Assembly (NCBI RefSeq): GCF_003672135.1
Contig: NC_039514.1
Span: 12,141,787-12,205,786, forward strand
DNA from: Ooceraea biroi
Taxonomy: Eukaryota > Arthropoda > Insecta > Hymenoptera > Formicidae
Length of the DNA stretch: 64,000 nucleotides
Direction: 5' to 3'
The notes beneath the pieces were generated by a model. That model ran no database searches. It saw only the letters and a program-made list of their open reading frames with translations, and was not told where the DNA came from. The translations under genes were made by a program, and so were the position numbers. Shown here in pieces: positions 35,088 to 47,728 of the stretch (positions are counted from its first letter, which is position 1; each line of letters opens with the position of its first letter).

Positions 35088-38000
35088 GGGCGCGCGAGCA
35101 GCCCGTTCGCAGCCTTCGAGATGAACAACACGGACGAAAGAGTAATTAAATTCTGGTATTGTGCTTGGGGATAATCGCATCCTTCAGGCCGGGAGACTAC
35201 GTTGAAGACGCGCTTAACGACGCGCGGTTTTAACGCCGATTACTATAATTAACGATCACAAGAGCGAGTCATCTCTCAAAATTGCGCGGGACTTTTTTTC
35301 GGGGCGCTCATTACGCTTATCGCGATTCGTTTCACGTCCAGAGATGCGCGCGGGTTTCGCTTTCCTCGAGGTAGTTAATTAACAATCGCTCGCCGTCTCG
35401 GCGTTACGAAATGTTTAGATCCAGATACTAGCGTTCCGTTCTCAAGGGCGCATCTTGCGTACACGCAGTACGTCGATAAGAATTGCACGTTCTCCGCTGC
35501 AAATCGACTCTGTCGGATTCACGTGTCACGAAAAAAAAATCCGCGAGCGGATCGATCGCGGCATTATTAACGGCAGAGACAGTCCACCAGGGTGAAAATT
35601 CATTACGCCGAATGACCGTTGGAAGTGATTTTATCGGGGATCGGCGGTTTCGGCTCGTAATTACCATTTCAAATGCTCACCTTTGCCCACCCGGGGCCCA
35701 GCGCTCGTTCTCAACGAGCGACTCCTCGTTCCCTTGCACCGGGTGGTCCGTTTGGGGTCCCGGGAGGCGGATAGCGGTGGGCCAAGAGTGTGAGCTTTAT
35801 TATTTAGTTTGCCCGTTTCTATCTCCCATCTCCTCGTGCCGTGCACACTCGGTCGCCTGCTCGCTCGCGCGATGCCTCTCCTTTCAATCCGTGGAAGGGG
35901 AGAGATCCGTCTGCGCGTCCACGTCCGTGTCTATTCTCATTCTAATCAGCCACGCCGCCTTCTCTCCTCGGGCTCGAGCACGCGGGTCTCGCCTCTTCGC
36001 GCCTTCACCGACGCGGCAACCTCTCCCGCGTTCGTGGGCCCGAGCACCGGATCCTTCTCCCGCGCGGGCATTATTATTTTAGTACCTTCTTCTCATGTCA
36101 TGTATCGAGCCAGACTCCTCCGCAGAGTCCGCGCAGGAAAGATCCGCGTGGCCCTTCTCCGCGTAATCCTTCTGCGCTGGCGTGTCCGCCGCCAACCGCC
36201 AACGCGCGACATTCTCCAGTGGTGCTCACCGATCCCGGTTGCTAACGAGCTATCGAGCACCCACTGTTTCACCGAGCTATTCATCAGCTGCAAGCTCGAC
36301 CTGCCGCGTTTTTAATGCCCGTGATCGAGCTTAGAATACTTATTTTGGTCCAGCGGAGGGTGAACGCGCGCCCCCGGTGATTTACACCCGCGCGCGGGCG
36401 TATCGGCGCGGGAATTTATCGCCGTTTTGGCAGCGGTACCTCGCGGACGCTAAATTAATTTCGCAGCTTTTTTAAGTTATTGCTGGTCACGCGGGATTTA
36501 TTGGTCGCACGCGAATAATTCACCGGGATAACGAAGTAAATCCGGTGTGTGTCCGTGCGCGCGGGGCTTTTTCTCAGTCCGTTTCTCAGGAGGTCTCGGT
36601 GTCGCGTTACACGGCATTGGACATAATTGGCTGATTATGAGGGAATCAGTAGATTAAAGTCATCGAATTTTTCGCTTCATGAACGGAAGTAATTTTTCTC
36701 TCGGTTGAAACACGAAATTTACGGCCGCGTTATGCTGATCTTGACGCGTAGGCTCCAAATCTCAGAAGACAAATTAAACGGTCGAATTTGTAGTCCTAAT
36801 ACTGCAATCCATTCCTCGCACATAGTTCTACCCAGTTGGCATGATTAGCATGCAGGTAGCCACGATCTGATGACTGTAGAGTGTAGAGAGAAGCCGAGGT
36901 GGACAATCGTATGCGAAAAATCGTAAAGTGCGTATCAAATGGAAAATCCAGAAACGTGCCGGAGCTCGTGCGAATAATAAGCAATAGCCACTTCAGCAAC
37001 GTCTATACATTGGCGAGTTCTGCGATTCGTCTGTCTTTCCTCGCGGAAACTTTGGCGTTCATCGACACGCAGTGCCTGGAAACGAGCTCTTCGGCGTTTA
37101 CGAAGCTGAATCGGAAGATTCAGCGACACCTCGAGTCATTTTTCGGTTGTAACCTGCCTACGGATGCAATCTATGTTTATTCAGAGATACAGCACGACGA
37201 TCTAATGAGCATGGGAAGTAATCGTTTAGAAACTCAATTTTGTACTTTTTGATCCATTCGATCTTTTTGCAATCAGGCTGACGCACGTGTTATTATCATC
37301 CGAGCTATAATATCTCGTAAGAGCTATAATACTCTGCAATTATTGCGCCATTGGCGTGATGCTAAAACAGCGGCGCGCGAGAGAAATAAAACGTAATACA
37401 CAGACATCGTAAATACTTTTTCTCGCCGGACACTAGGGCCCGGCCATTATCGAACCGTTTATCGTGCGCATCCGGGTCGGCTGAGCGACGGGGCAAGGGC
37501 TCGTCACGCCAAAACGAATGGATAAATAGATCAACAGGATGACGCGGCGTGGTAATATACGAGCGTACGCGCTCCGGGAGAAGGAAGAGTCGTCTTCGGC
37601 GGCGCGTTGTGTACGCGCACCGGGTATATATAACGTGGCACCGTTTGTGTGCCCAGTTAATTACTCGCGTAGTAAATTATCGAGTAATGAGGTGCCGGGT
37701 TCGAGCCCGGGGCCTTCTTCTCATCTCCCTGCCTCCCCCCGCTCTCTCCATCACCGGGACCTCGCGAGATGCTGCTCTCCCTCTTCCTCCCTCGCACCCC
37801 CACGTCCTCCCGTTGGACACCCTCCGGTGGAAAGAGAGAGAACCAATAAATCCGCCAGGGCCTTAAGGAGGGATATTGTTAGTTGTAAGGTAAATCATCT
37901 CCGCGGCTCGAAAACGGCCTCCTCACCTTGCCGCGACCTCCTCTCCACGCGCGAGGCCTCGAGGAGACGTTTGTTACCTCTGCACGCCGTTCCACGAGGT

Positions 38001-38136
38001 ACTCTCTGCTCGGGTATCGCCACTTCTGTCTTTTCCCCTCCATTCTCTCTCTCTTTCTCTCTTTTTCCTTCTCATATCTCTCCTGTTCCTTCTCGCCTGC
38101 CGCGTCCTCCCGTGCCTTCAACTCGCCTTCCTCGTA
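35088..38136. other. No gene recognised
   Basis: A CpG-rich block at 35.6-36.4 kb and a pyrimidine-rich tract at 38.03-38.1 kb. A 117-codon frame at 36899-37252 (plus) has a less biased composition than its neighbours and could be a short exon or small gene, but I recognise nothing in it and see no splice signals that would decide. Confidence 0.45.
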
Positions 38137-38220
38137 GTCAGTCCAGTTAGCGTCAATATGCGGACACATGGCCTCGTCATTAGCGTCATCGGATCCCTGA
38201 TGCCTGCACGAGCAGCCCTT
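38137..38220 (+). repeat. Triplicated non-coding segment, copy 1
   Basis: Resembles 40432-40513 throughout (blocks cagttag, gtcattag, catc, gcctgcacg) and 40093-40169 more weakly. All three are in the same orientation. They share no reading frame. Confidence 0.6.
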
Positions 38221-38633
38221 TAACGCGCCAGCTCGATTCGCAGGACTCGGCCGCGAGGTACCGGACTCTCTGGGATGGATTGTGTTGGGGAGACGCTTCC
38301 TCACTCGAGATGTTACACGAATGCATCCACGGGAATGTTGCAAGATACAATTTATCACGAGGATAATGCATGCAAAGTGCAATTTTCTTTTAACAGTTTA
38401 TTGAACGCGTTGCAATATCAATTTTTTTTTCTTCACTCTTCCAACACTCTGATGTCCTCAAAAACGTCGATAATTTGTAATAGTTTGTTAATGATATGCA
38501 TAATTCATTACAATTAATACCTTTTGGTACTGTTAATATTTTCTAATATACAGAATGATATCCGTAGTCTCTTCATTTTAATGATGACAGATGACAGATG
38601 ATGACAAAAACAATGATTAGATGTTAGACATAA
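38221..38633. other. No gene recognised
   Basis: Mostly AT-rich, with a small ATGACAG repeat at about 38580-38605, just before the mariner at 38636. Confidence 0.5.
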
Positions 38634-38635
38634 TA

Positions 38636-39901
38636 TTAGGGGTGTGATTTAGTTTTGAGGGTTTTGTTTGCTCAAAAACGCATGTATTTAAATATGATAA
38701 TGAATGAATACCTTAATCAAAATATTTTCCTTCCTTTTCTATCACTTTTTCCCATCTTTCTGGCAAGAGATGGATTCCACCACGATAAAATCACTCTTCT
38801 TTTCAGTTGATCCATTCGTCGACGAATTTTCGCACTTCTTCCAAATTATGAAAGTGTGTATCCTCTAAAGCGTGTTGCATCGACCGGAACAAATAATAAT
38901 CGCATGGAGCAATGTCCGGAGAATACGCGGGGTGCGGTAAGACTTGCCATTCAAGCTCTAATAGTGTTTGTTTCACTGATAACGCAACGTGAGGTCGAGC
39001 GTTGTCACGAAGAAAAATCGCTTTCCGTCGTTTACTCGCAATTGCTGGTCGTTTTTGGTCCAATGCTTGCTTCAACTTGTACAATTGGTGTCGATAACGA
39101 TCAGCCGTGACAGTCTCATGCGAATTTAACAGCTCATAGTACACTATCCCACCAAATACGGAGCATTACTTTTGAACCGTGAATATTGCGTCTCGGAGTG
39201 GATGCTGATGGTTCGCCTGGATCCACCCATGATTTTCTGCCTTTCGGATTATCAAAATAGATCCACTTTTCATCCCCAGTAACAATCCGAGACAAAAGAC
39301 TCTTCTTTTTTTGCCTGCCGATCAACGAAATGCAAATGTTCAACCGGTTCGCAATGGCACTTTCCGATAATTCATGTCGAACCCATTTCCCTTCTTTCTA
39401 AATTTTTCCCATTTCATGTAAATGTTTCGTAACTGTTGTACGATCAAGATTGAATGCTCTGGCAAGTTCTGAAGTGGATTGTGTTGGATTTTCGTGCAAT
39501 AATGCTTGCAAATCTGCATTTTCAAGCTTTCTTGGCTGTCCCGAGCGTTCTTTGTCCTTCACATCAGTATCACCACTTTTAAAGCATCTAAACCAGTATT
39601 CACACGTCTTAGTTGATGGGGCAGAATCACCATAAGTTTCCACAAGAATTCTATAACCGTCAGCCGCAGTTTTCTTTTGATTAAAAAACAAAAGCAACGC
39701 ATGTCGAAAATGCTGTTTCGGAAGTTGCATTTTTACGATGATACAAACACGACTGTTATTGCATCTATTGCTATAATGCTACTAAATGTCGTGGATAATG
39801 TCAACACTGTAAGAAACAACAGTTATCGGAAACAGCTATTGGAACAAACTGACACTACAGCCATCTGTTGCAAAACCCTCAAAACTAAATCACACTCCTA
39901 A
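38636..39901 (-). mobile_element. Second mariner family, copy 3
   Basis: A 1266-bp element flanked by TA at 38634-38635 and 39902-39903, in the orientation opposite to copies 1 and 2. On the plus strand it begins TTAGGGGTGTGATTTAG and ends CTAAATCACACTCCTAA. Nearly identical to copies 1 and 2 over the full length. Confidence 0.95.
38713..39730 (-). pseudogene. mariner transposase, copy 3, shared lesions plus a private stop
   Basis: Starts MQLPKQHFRHALLLFF at 39730 and ends at the TAA at 38713-38715, spanning 1018 bp like the other copies. It has the same missing ~11 bp after the WWD codons (near 39144-39148) and the same two TGA codons after WIN. In addition a CAG codon has become TAG at 39398-39400, stopping the N-terminal part after LHEMGKI at 110 codons. 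The catalytic motifs GDEKW, RDNARPH and SPDIAPCD remain readable in pieces. The private stop shows it has continued to decay since insertion. Confidence 0.93.
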
Positions 39902-40092
39902 TAGATACCTTGCAAACGCATATTCCGTAAATTCCGTTGTGGTAAATGATGAGACTTTTAAGAGCATTATCGATACGATAGCGGGGCACGTTGAATCGCG
40001 GTGATGTCATCAGGCAAGTATTCAGACGCAAAAGAATTTTCAGACACCTTCCCATGGGCCGTGTCACTTGTTCCTTTTACTTTCTCGTACTT

Positions 40093-40169
40093 GGTCAGTT
40101 TTCATATCGAGGTGCCAGGGCTTCATTGCTATTGTCATCACATTCCTAACGCTTGCACGGACCCGTGCC
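40093..40169 (+). repeat. Triplicated non-coding segment, copy 2
   Basis: The second half (GTCATCA then TAACGCTTGCACGG) matches copy 3 at 40432-40513 closely. The first half is weaker. Confidence 0.55.
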
Positions 40170-40431
40170 AAGTGTGAAGTCATCGTGGGACTGTCAACGG
40201 TGCCTCATAGTTCATAGAATACGCGCAACGGCGTAGCGTGACTGGCGCTTTATTTCGATTAAGCGTGGCGAATTATTCCTAAGCCGGCATACATTGTAAA
40301 AATAATGACACTTCCGGGCGCCGTCTGGGTTTTACCTCCCCCACGGCTCGGCTTGTTACCGTCGATTTATCAAACCGACAAGGGAACCTAACAAACCGAT
40401 CATCGTCACTTCTTCGTCCCCCCTTTCCGTG

Positions 40432-40513
40432 GTCAGTTAGTGTCACAACACGTGGACACGCGGACCCCGTCATTAGTGCCATCAGATCTGTAACGCTTGC
40501 ACGGCGAGTCCTT
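40432..40513 (+). repeat. Triplicated non-coding segment, copy 3
   Basis: Shares TAACGCTTGCACGG with copy 2, and GTCATTAG and the general layout with copy 1 at 38137-38220. The mariner at 38636-39901 inserted between copy 1 and the other two, which inflates their spacing. Confidence 0.6.
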
Positions 40514-43500
40514 ACCAGCGTTCGTGTTCCGCGAAGTCCTGTTGCCGTTCCTGAAACAGAAGCTCGAAACCTCTTGCTAACACGTATTACACGACCGTGC
40601 TTGTCCTTTCTTTCGCGTCTAATTCAGATGCCAGCTGGTATAAATTCATACAACAAAGAAACACTTGCGAGTAACATTTATTTGCTAAACGCTACGCTTT
40701 CGTCCCGATAGTAATCTCTTGGCGAGCAAGTGAAGCGTATCTTTGCTGAGAGAGGAAAAAACGAGGTACCCAGCGTAATGGATAATGAAAATGATTGCCG
40801 TGCGCGCGCGCACGCTCGAAGGAAATATCATTGCATCTCATCGAAATGCAATGCTAGTCGTGCGTGTAATACTGTGCGTAGTAATTAACCTTTCGCGATA
40901 TCGCAACTTTCTTAGCCTCGGGTTTTTGCGGTCATATATATTTTATGTGTACTATCGGGTTTCCCATCCATTGTATGCTTCCTGCCACGCCTGCGAACCT
41001 TTCACTTGGATATACTCGCTGCAGCTGTAATTAGACGATTTTGTCAACGTTCATTAGGACCACTCCGCGAGCGGAACGGTTCGCGACTTTTATTGAAACT
41101 TGCGAACGCATTGTCCGTCGTTTGTTTTCCCGAGGGTCTTATAATGTTCGTTTCTGATAAAATTGAAATTGCATTTTTCGCAATGGCCGTGCAATTTCCC
41201 AGAACAGGAGACACTCGAATTATAAACGAATGCGTGTTCCAGTCGTAATGATCGTCGGTGAGATCGCATTTATGTATCTCCCGAGCACGCGGAACACTTT
41301 TTCTGGAAATCAAACGCGCGTAAGTAGACAATAGATCGTGATCTACCAGGAGGCCTCGAGGTAAAAGGAAACCACTAGGCTCCAAGGTGGATCGTTAATG
41401 ATTCGCCAGGGCTTACCGTCCCATGCGCGTGACGAAGTATGTACGTTCGCAACGGCGTTGTTATACTAAGAAAACAACTCCGCTGCACTCCGTGGAGTCA
41501 TTAGCAACGCGATTGTGACTGCCTTCTGTTTAACGAGCACCCTCCGGAGTCCGCGATGACATTATTATTTGCTATAATTTATTGCATCCTGATCCACGTG
41601 CGTCGACGTGCATCGCCTCGCTGCGTTTCCCGCCTTACGACTGAAGTCGATCGTAATGTTTCTCACCGCGCCGTGGTGTTTCATTTAATTGCAATCGTCG
41701 ATACTGAACTTAATCCATAAATTCCTCCTCACGGCACCTAGTTTCGTCATCAGCGTTTAAACGGCTGCTTAAAGCGATCGGCAAAAGGAGCAGTAACGAT
41801 TTTATTATTCCCGCATGGATAGATAAAACGATAAAATGTATTACTTGGTAGAAATATCTCTCTCTCTCTCTCTAACGATCAATTCCACGTATATAATTAA
41901 ATTGAATTTTATTATGGAAAAATATGCGTGAAACAGTTGACTACGTTTCTAAATGTAAAATAGTAAAAGTTCTAATGATTCGTACGCGATTTAACGTACA
42001 CGCATAGCGCACATTCCATAAATTAATAAAAAATTCTCGCGTCTTTGCTTTGAATACGATTATCTTAAATCAATACGTAAGGAGACACATCGTACGGTGG
42101 GTGATAATTAATTGCCGATCGGGCGATCTTGATTTAGGCTTTCCTTATTGAGCGATGCCGTTACGTACAACGTAAGCCATCGCGTCCGGTTAGCAATGTC
42201 GGGAATGCCACAATATCGGCACATCAATCATGGCGCGCCGTTTTAATTAACCCACGCTAAATCAAATACAATCAGGTTACCATACGTACGTTCGATCGTA
42301 TCTAGTGTATGTGTATGTACATGTGTTGTGCACCAACTGGCAACATTTATTAAGATCGTGTCCGCGTGGTAGTTAAATCATGCGGTGTCGGGCTCCTTCA
42401 CGTGTGTCTCAACTACCGCGATACTCGCGACGGTAATTCTTTATTACGTAATTATCCATTAGTTGGGGTCATTAACTCTCATAAATCTATAATCCTACAC
42501 TCGAATCGAGCTCTGTGCGCACCAATCATGAATTAACTCGGCGTATTATTCAAGGAATCACCTAGCAGGACCTACAAGTACCAGCGCAACGCGGTAATGC
42601 CCCGGACGTTTATTCCGTGCGGCTTTTCGACGTCGTTTAAATTCCGACGGCCTCGATGAAAGTCGTCGAGCGTCAGCAACGAGACGTCGGTGATCTAGAT
42701 CGTCGCCGGGGCACGCCGAGCCGATATATCCCGCGAACGAGCGGACTGCTCGGGATCCGCGCACTCGCGCAAATCACGCGCGTCCACCGCCGTTAGCTCG
42801 CGATCGCGAGCGGACACCCGCTTGTCCTCCGTGCGCGCCCCGCGTATCAACAGCGCGCGGCATATCCGCGACATACGTAACAATGATCGGCCAAGCTGGC
42901 AATTACCCAGCGTCCCGGAGATCCCTCCTCGCCGAATTGTCATTCAGCTCGCGAGAAGCGATGCCCGTTGTTCAACCGCACGGCTGACTGGAATATCATA
43001 TGGCGCTCATAACGAAACGTGTGGCGAGGCCTCTGCTGATCGCTGACCGCTCCGCCCGCTCGCACCGTCGTCTCGCCGAGCCGTCAGCGCGGAACTCGCG
43101 AGCGCAAGCTGAAGAGGCGAAGGATGCACTCCGAGAACTCGAAAACCAGGTAGGCTTATGGTGGTTTCCTCGCGGTCTCTTCGATTTGAAGCCGCTCGCG
43201 CAAGCAGCGGGCCAATGAGACTGTGCTTTGCCCACTAGCCTGACGTTATGGATTTTTCCGACTCTTCGCAATCCTGGCATCCATGGGAACTCTTCACTCT
43301 CAACGCTTGCCGTTCGCAAAGCCGTTCTCACCGCGGCGCGACTTCCCTTCTCTCGCGCTTTACATCGCGCGGCCGAGCGTGTGCGATTTTTCGATCGTTT
43401 TCGATAGCGTCTGAGACTTCACCGGCACGGATGACTTTACCGCTCGAACCAGCCGAACGAGCGCCCCGCCGTAAAGTCGTTTCCGCCAGATCGCGCGAGG

Positions 43501-46500
43501 AAAACGTCGATTTCCTGCTTGCCTTCTCGTTCCTCGTGGTGATTCGGTCCCTCGCCGTGCATCTCGCGAGGACGGGGCCGATACTCGAGCATCCCTCATG
43601 GAATGCAGATATCTTCCCACGCCGTAAATTATCCCGCAGCCAGCCAGCGTTTTGCCAGCTGCGCTTTGTGACGGTACGCGCATCCGTGCGCATTCTTCTC
43701 TGCTTGACGAAACGTACACACTGCATCATAATTTGGAAATATCATTCGATGCATATGCCAAATTTGGAGACGATTTTAAAAGATAGACAACTAACTAAGA
43801 AGAGCTACTTTTCAGCGCACCACGTGTACATGCCAGTCTTAATTCAAGCTCTTTCATTTTGTGAGAGAACCTGAGTGCGCCCGCGCGTAGAACCTCGAGT
43901 AAGAATCTGAAATTCCCCTGAAGCCCCGATTCGAGACCGCGGGACCTTAATTTCAAGGCGAGCAGCCACAAAAGAAGACAGCGCCGACTAAGAATGCAAA
44001 TCGTTCGTAAACCGATGGCGCGCACGGCGAACACGAATTCTCGCGCTGTTCTCGCGCGTAACCGTTCGCTCGCGCGAGCATCGCTTGGACGCCGGCATTT
44101 AGAGACGCACGGTAGGTGCATCTCCTCTCGAGATTCGTGCATACGCCGCAAATCGTTTTGCACAGGGTAGCGTTGAGTAGCATTGCGTTGTGCGAACGTT
44201 GCGTTGCGTTGCCACAGCCGCGGCGTGCCATAATCCGAAATTCCCAGGTGCCGAGCGAGGCTTTATGATCGTAAGGGGGCCGTCCGCGGGCCTGACTATC
44301 GTAAAAGTCATCGCGATCGATGGGCGAAAAGCCCATTTCGCGGATGATCCGGCCACGTTGCATCGCGCCGTTGCATTTAGCCGTCACGGGAATGCCCATC
44401 GTAAAGACGGCGGTGTCGGCGGTGGTAGCGTGGCACGAGGGAACCGCCGCTTCTCGTCGGCGGGCCTATAAAATTCAGAAGGCTGAATGTAGATTTCAGG
44501 GCGGTACGGGCATCGTTTGACCGTCTTGCGTACGTCGCCCTCGTCCGGCCTCCTCTCGTGCGGCCACGCGAGGGAGAAAGAGAAAGAGGAAGAGAGAGAC
44601 TCGCTGTTGAAGCACATGGAGCACGCGGTATAACGACGCGGAATATTACGAGCGTTCCGCCGTTCGGGTGTACCCTAGCCGCGATTCGTACCGACAGTTC
44701 GCACGTACTCGAACAACCGCTACGGGCTACAATAATTACAACGGCCTTGCGGCAGCTCGCTCCTCCTCTTCTCCTTCTCTCTCTTTTCTCCGCACTCTTT
44801 CGTGCCTTCCATTTCGAATGCGCCCTAACGCGACGGTGAACAAAGAATCGTGCGAGCGCGTATTATCAGCAGGACGACGATCCATCACAAGAAAATGTTC
44901 ACCGGTAGAGTCGGACCATAACTGCTTGTTCTTGTTGTTGAATAGAAAAGCATCAAATCCGAATACGAAGTGCGAGGCATTCGTTTATCGCGGCGGATCA
45001 GTTTCACCGCACGAGTCCGCCATCAAGTCGTTCAGTTTTCCCTTGCAGATGATTGCTGCTTCTTTAAACACGCTCCGGACGCTCACCACGTGTCGCGGCG
45101 TGCAAGGCCGCGAAGAGAGAAGCTCAACGATTCCGAACAGACGGCAGTAATAATCACAACGTTCCACGGTGTTCTCTGTATTAGGGATAATTGGAGGATG
45201 AACCGCAAACGGCAGCGCAGGTTTATCCCAGCGCGATAAAAGTCCGGGGCGGAAGGGAACTGCCGGAGTTTCACGGGCGGCAGAGCAGAGAGTGAGGGGT
45301 GGCCGCGCCACCGCGATGGAAAAACGCGAATTCCGCGGGCGGAGGCGCGTCGGATGGAACTATGAGAGCTGGTTGCACAATAAGATCCCTTCGGGGCCGC
45401 GAGATAGAGCCAGGAATAGCGACGTGGAGGCAGGAAGGACGGTAGACCAAACTACAAAGCGCTTCAGCCATCGGGACTACGACCTACCATGCGAAACGAT
45501 AGACAGGATAGGAAAGAATCGAGAAACGCGAGGGAGAGACCGCGAGACGGGGACGAAGACGGTAGGGAGGAGAGCAGGCGGTAGACCAGGACGATCCTGG
45601 CTGCGTAGGCAAGGAGCGCTGTCGAGACATTATCCACTTACAGGGAATTATCCTCCTTCTGGTGGGCCCGGGAAGGCGCGGGCGCGCGCGTGTATATATT
45701 CTTTTCTTCTCTCCTTTTCCACCCCCGTCCTTCTTCGGTCGCTCGCTCTCTTGCTCCTGCTCCTTTATTCGACTGCCGGAAAAATCGCGGCGCGGAACAG
45801 CCGCGCTACCATTGTTCAGCGGGCGGAGGGTGCGAGGGGGAAGAGATTCAGCGAGAGGAACCTCTGCGGGAACAAAGGAGGTTACGATAGGAGCACCACC
45901 GTCTCTCCCTTGTCGAGGCGAGGTGAGGAAGAACGGGAGGAGAAGGAGGATTCCGCGCACTGCCCCCGGGGTTCATTTGAGTGTTAATCGCCGGCCATCG
46001 GGCAAATTACCAACCCAGCTCGGTACACAGAGAGAAACTGCGTGGGTCCTCGTTTTTTCTCGTCATTGTTGCTGCTCGACGATGGTCTGCGGGACCATTC
46101 GCGCGCGTAACGCGCCCTTCGCGTTGCTCGCTCTTCCGCTCGGACGGGACCGGCATCTCCGTAGGGCGTCCCTTCCTTCCGCCCGGAGCCCGCCGCCGTG
46201 CGGCAGGTTGTTGAGCGGCCTTGCGCGAACCTGTAACTCAAACAAACGGAAAATTCGTACGCCGCCGTACGGCGGTAATCGCCGCGCAATTCGACAAAAT
46301 TGCCGAGTCTGCCTTAGACGAGCTCGCCGCGAAAGCGGCGACGCTTATCCCTCACGCTCGTCTTTTTTCGCGGTGCGTATTTCGCCGCGCGCGCTTTACC
46401 TCTGCGCTTTTCGCATTATTCCTGATCGCGCGACGCTTCGTGCCTCTCCGTAATGCTCCGCTCCGACGAAGACCAACGCGTTCGTCGTTACACATCCCGC

Positions 46501-47724
46501 GCGCAGATATCGCGAGTCTCCGACAATTGGTACAAACAACGTGATGGGCGAACAATTTTAAACAGACTCTCAGTGCCATTCTTAGCTATTTTTCAAGTTC
46601 TATTCTTTCATGAAATATTTAACTATAATTAAAACATGATTAAACTGATGACTATCGAAATTACATGAAATCATCACGGGTTACGGTGTTTCCTTTTCAG
46701 CGAATGAAACGTGTACATCATTAAGTTCGATATTTGCGCAAATGCGATGCTTCGTAGCACGTCATGCCCGCTGGGACCAGGAATGCGATGCAGGGTAGAA
46801 CGACGCGCGAACGCTGTTCGATCGTACGAGAGTTCGCGCTCGGCGCAGCGCGCGTTCCACCGCGCGATTTACGGGCGGCGGCGCGATTTCGCTTTCCAAT
46901 CGGCGCGCGAAAACTGCCGCACTGATCTGGATCCGTGTCGGGCATATCGGCGGCAGCTCGTCGCAACTTGGACGCGAATAATTCTTACGGTACGACAAGC
47001 AAGCCGGCCATCGTGGGCACGGACAATCCACCGCCGCGTGCACAGTACCCGACAAAAGGAGAGGAAGAGAGGGAAAGAGAAAGAGAAAAAGAGAGTGTGC
47101 GCCGTGGGAGTCGAGATCCACACACGCATAAATTAGGCTCGTACGCGCTCGTACGCGCGATAAGTTAAGCGGTTCACGTAGACACCGGTAATTATGGATG
47201 CGTTTAAGTCGCGGCGCAGGTTCGGGTACCAAATAAAATAATATACGTGAGCCGGCGTTTTTATTGCTGAATTAAGGGCACCCGCCGAGACGTAGCTCCG
47301 TGTCCTCATGTCCGTCTTATCCATCCTCGCATCTCCGTCTCTCTGGCGGTAGGGCCAGATGTAACGTTGTCGGGAGAAAGAGAGAGAAAGGGAGAGGGAG
47401 AGAGGAATCGAGAGTGGTCTCATCCAATGCATCGAGGAATATTTAATAAAAGACGCTGCGACGTAAATAGCGCCCCGCGTATTTGTTCGGTAAGGAGGTC
47501 GGAGAATAAGGGACGATTTCGCGTAGGTATGCTGTAAGGGCTCTTATGATTTAAACTACTGCGTAATCTGATTATTTTCTCGCAACGTGTACACGTATGT
47601 ATCGCTGTTCGATATACGTGACGTATACTTCATCATGCTCTCCTCGATCTCACGAATCGGATTGTCTAGAAAGGACACTGTTGTTATCAATCGAGCGAGG
47701 AAACTACCATCGGAAAGTTAATAA
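40514..47724. other. No gene recognised; long CpG-rich non-coding stretch
   Basis: AT-rich to about 42.5 kb with a (TC)8 repeat at 41857-41873, then CpG-rich to about 47.4 kb. Many overlapping frames on both strands, the longest 263 codons at 45662-46453. They are Arg/Ser/Pro-rich, lack domains and conflict with each other. An acceptor-like TTTCCTTTTCAG ends near 46700. A frame around 43000-43155 contains a short heptad-like stretch (AEEAKDALRELENQ) followed by GTAGGC. Neither is enough to call an exon. Confidence 0.45.
41857..41873 (+). repeat. (TC)8 microsatellite
   Basis: Perfect TC dinucleotide run. Confidence 0.9.
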
Positions 47725-47728
47725 ATGG

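Noticed and set aside
37695..37711. Perfect tRNA T-arm-like hairpin (CCGGG, TTCGAGC, CCGGG)
   Set aside because: No matching acceptor stem, D-arm or anticodon arm within tRNA distance on either side. Likely chance in GC-rich DNA.
45662..46453. Longest open frame of the window (263 codons)
   Set aside because: Arg/Ser-rich, overlapped by long frames on both strands in CpG-rich DNA, no domain, no plausible splice context. Composition explains it.
46689..46725. Good splice-acceptor match (TTTCCTTTTCAG) before ATGAAACG
   Set aside because: The frame stops after six codons, and the other frames give no recognisable protein.
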